Part shown: in pieces, positions 62,680-64,000 of the stretch
Numbering within the stretch: the stretch's first letter is position 1
Layout: the number at the start of each line of letters is the position of its first letter
Source: CAMTVQ01 sp947085255
GTDB lineage: Bacteria > Bacteroidota > Bacteroidia > Sphingobacteriales > Sphingobacteriaceae
Direction: 5' to 3'
DNA length: 64,000 bases
Assembly (NCBI GenBank): GCA_947085255.1
Contig: CAMTVQ010000011.1
Coordinates: 1-64,000 of the forward strand
The notes under the pieces: generated by a model
What the model was told of the DNA's origin: nothing
Seen by the model: the letters and a program-made list of their open reading frames with translations, nothing else
The model's database searches: none
Translations under genes and position numbers: made by a program

Positions 62680-64000
62680 TTAATTCAACCGATACAAGCA
62701 AACCACTTTACCAGCATATGCCACTGAATAGGCTCCTGAGTTTTGAACGCCCAATGAAAGCATAAAATTAGGACTAAAGTCCGTTTTATCAGGCACATAT
62801 CCTCGGTACACAGTATAGTAAATAGGTTTGGAAGCAGTAGTTTTTAGCGGTAAGTGTATCGGAAAATTAGGCTGGTTGAATAAAAACATGCTTACTGGCA
62901 ATTGTACCACCGCACGTTCTTCTGTTGCCAAGGTTGCTGCTATATTATCAAAATCTGCCAACAGTTGGCCTTTGTATATACTCGGAGCATTTATTTGTTG
63001 AAATTGCGCTATTGTAGCTTTAGAAGTGCTTACAAACAAGGGCAACACCAACAAGTTAAGTCCAATTACAGCATAGGTAAGCGCACGATGGGCATAATTG
63101 ATAAGTACCCAAGCAATAGGGATAATAAGAATGGATAACGAACGAATATCTAATTCCCAATGTGCATGATAAAATGCTAAAGTGGTAAGCAGATACATCA
63201 TTTCTACGGCAAATAATCCCCACAGTACCAGTTGCTTTTTTTTGTAGGCCAAATAGGCCGTGCTGATTATTCCGCCCAACAAAACATAACGCAAAACGGC
63301 TTTTTGCCAAGTATCATGAATAAATAAAAATTCGGTAAGTGTTTCATAAAAATGCTGCCAAAGCCATACCAATAGGTCAATAATGGGTTTGGTTTTAATA
63401 GACTCCATAAACACGTAGTTAAACACTTCTGGATAGGGAAACGGGGCTACCAATAATAAATTGGATAATACGCCTAATACTATGGTGAGAGGAATCAAGA
63501 ATGCTACTACCCATTTCATTCTTGCAGAAACAAAGAAAAGAGGCAACAATCCAAAAATCCATAAAAACCCATTGTATCTAAACTGGGTGTAGAGCAATAC
63601 CAGCAAAAAATAGCTAATAATAAGACCTAAGGTTGGCTTAGGTACTCGGTAAATTTTTATAAGCGCTACACTGAGAACAATACCCCATACCAACTGTATG
63701 GTTTCTTTATAAAAAGAAAAGGTATACCTAAACAAAGGAGGATAGCTTAACAGCACAGCGGCAAGTAGTATTTTTTCTGTTGCAGAAAACTCCTTTGTTG
63801 TATAAATAAGTACAAAAGCAAGTAATGCAATACAAAAATTGAGTGCCAAAATATTGGGAGTAGTGGATCCGGTAAGTTTTGCCCAAAAACCGTCTATCGT
63901 AGCATAAAAAACACCATGTATACCAAAATCTCCTATGCGTGATGTTACCCCATCAAAACTAATGGGCGTAGTAAATTGATTATGCACGGCAATTGCCTTA
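62680..64000 (-). CDS. Polytopic membrane protein, 5' end outside window
   Basis: At least 439 codons of a polytopic protein. A GTG at 63987 can serve as a start, but the frame stays open to the right edge (KAIAVHNQF...), and the first visible residues look like an extracytoplasmic loop (SFDGVTSRIGDFGIHGVFY), so the true start and an upstream helix are probably beyond the window. About nine helices follow, then a soluble C-terminal part. The loop acidic residue and context suggest another GT-C-like enzyme, but no family was recognised. It precedes the GT2 gene by 61 bp on the same strand. Confidence 0.7.
   Translation of the reverse strand, partial: KAIAVHNQFTTPISFDGVTSRIGDFGIHGVFYATIDGFWAKLTGSTTPNILALNFCIALLAFVLIYTTKEFSATEKILLAAVLLSYPPLFRYTFSFYKETIQLVWGIVLSVALIKIYRVPKPTLGLIISYFLLVLLYTQFRYNGFLWIFGLLPLFFVSARMKWVVAFLIPLTIVLGVLSNLLLVAPFPYPEVFNYVFMESIKTKPIIDLLVWLWQHFYETLTEFLFIHDTWQKAVLRYVLLGGIISTAYLAYKKKQLVLWGLFAVEMMYLLTTLAFYHAHWELDIRSLSILIIPIAWVLINYAHRALTYAVIGLNLLVLPLFVSTSKATIAQFQQINAPSIYKGQLLADFDNIAATLATEERAVVQLPVSMFLFNQPNFPIHLPLKTTASKPIYYTVYRGYVPDKTDFSPNFMLSLGVQNSGAYSVAYAGKVVCLYRLN

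Overview
The window looks like an AT-rich chromosome segment of a Bacteroidota bacterium, probably of the Chitinophagia/Sphingobacteriia type. Signs of this are secreted proteins ending in type IX secretion (T9SS) sorting tails of the YPNP type or gliding-associated C-terminal domains, GEVED and CHU_C-associated Ig-like domains, a DUF5686 outer-membrane protein, a LytS/LytTR two-component pair with a Reg_prop propeller sensor, and several promoters of the TAnnTTTG type. I saw no rRNA, tRNA or CRISPR array.

Layout. 1-8615 (minus) is the N-terminal 2871 codons of a giant multidomain surface protein that runs off the left edge. Divergent from it, 8959-12779 holds the sensor kinase and LytTR regulator. 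13068-16313 carries an orphan lipoprotein and a T9SS beta-propeller protein. 16409-17060 is a broken IS982-family transposase next to an MFS exporter. 18486-22586 is a housekeeping run: mtaB, lgt, a GtrA-like gene, an inositol-monophosphatase-like gene and folB. 22583-33849 mixes outer-membrane proteins and lipoproteins with proS, a secreted M28 peptidase, a DUF1801 protein, an HMG-CoA-lyase-like enzyme, a DUF5686 protein and a GNAT enzyme. 33908-37669 is a PKD/SBBP adhesin. 37771-43427 is core metabolism: class I aldolase, accD, an ABC exporter, a PUR-family nucleic-acid-binding protein and a glutaryl-CoA-dehydrogenase-like enzyme. 43627-50229 is a tandem pair of T9SS proteins built from 7 and 9 fibronectin-like repeats.

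50286-53817 reads as a small accessory island: an AAA/DUF4143 ATPase, then a Fic adenylyltransferase gene bracketed by two direct 195-bp repeats that differ at only 2 positions. Each repeat contains nested inverted repeats that could fold as a cloverleaf. The fic promoter region holds a palindromic operator-like array. This repeat-Fic unit is the most unusual item in the window.

53818-64000 is a surface glycan or lipid-modification locus: an acyltransferase-3 protein, five polytopic GT-C-like proteins, a methyltransferase and a polyprenyl-phosphate type GT2. The last gene runs off the right edge.

How they fit together (inference): much of the window builds and decorates the cell surface. T9SS exports the adhesins and the peptidase, Lgt lipidates the several lipoproteins, and the GtrA-like flippase and GT2 could supply polyprenyl-linked sugars to the GT-C enzymes.
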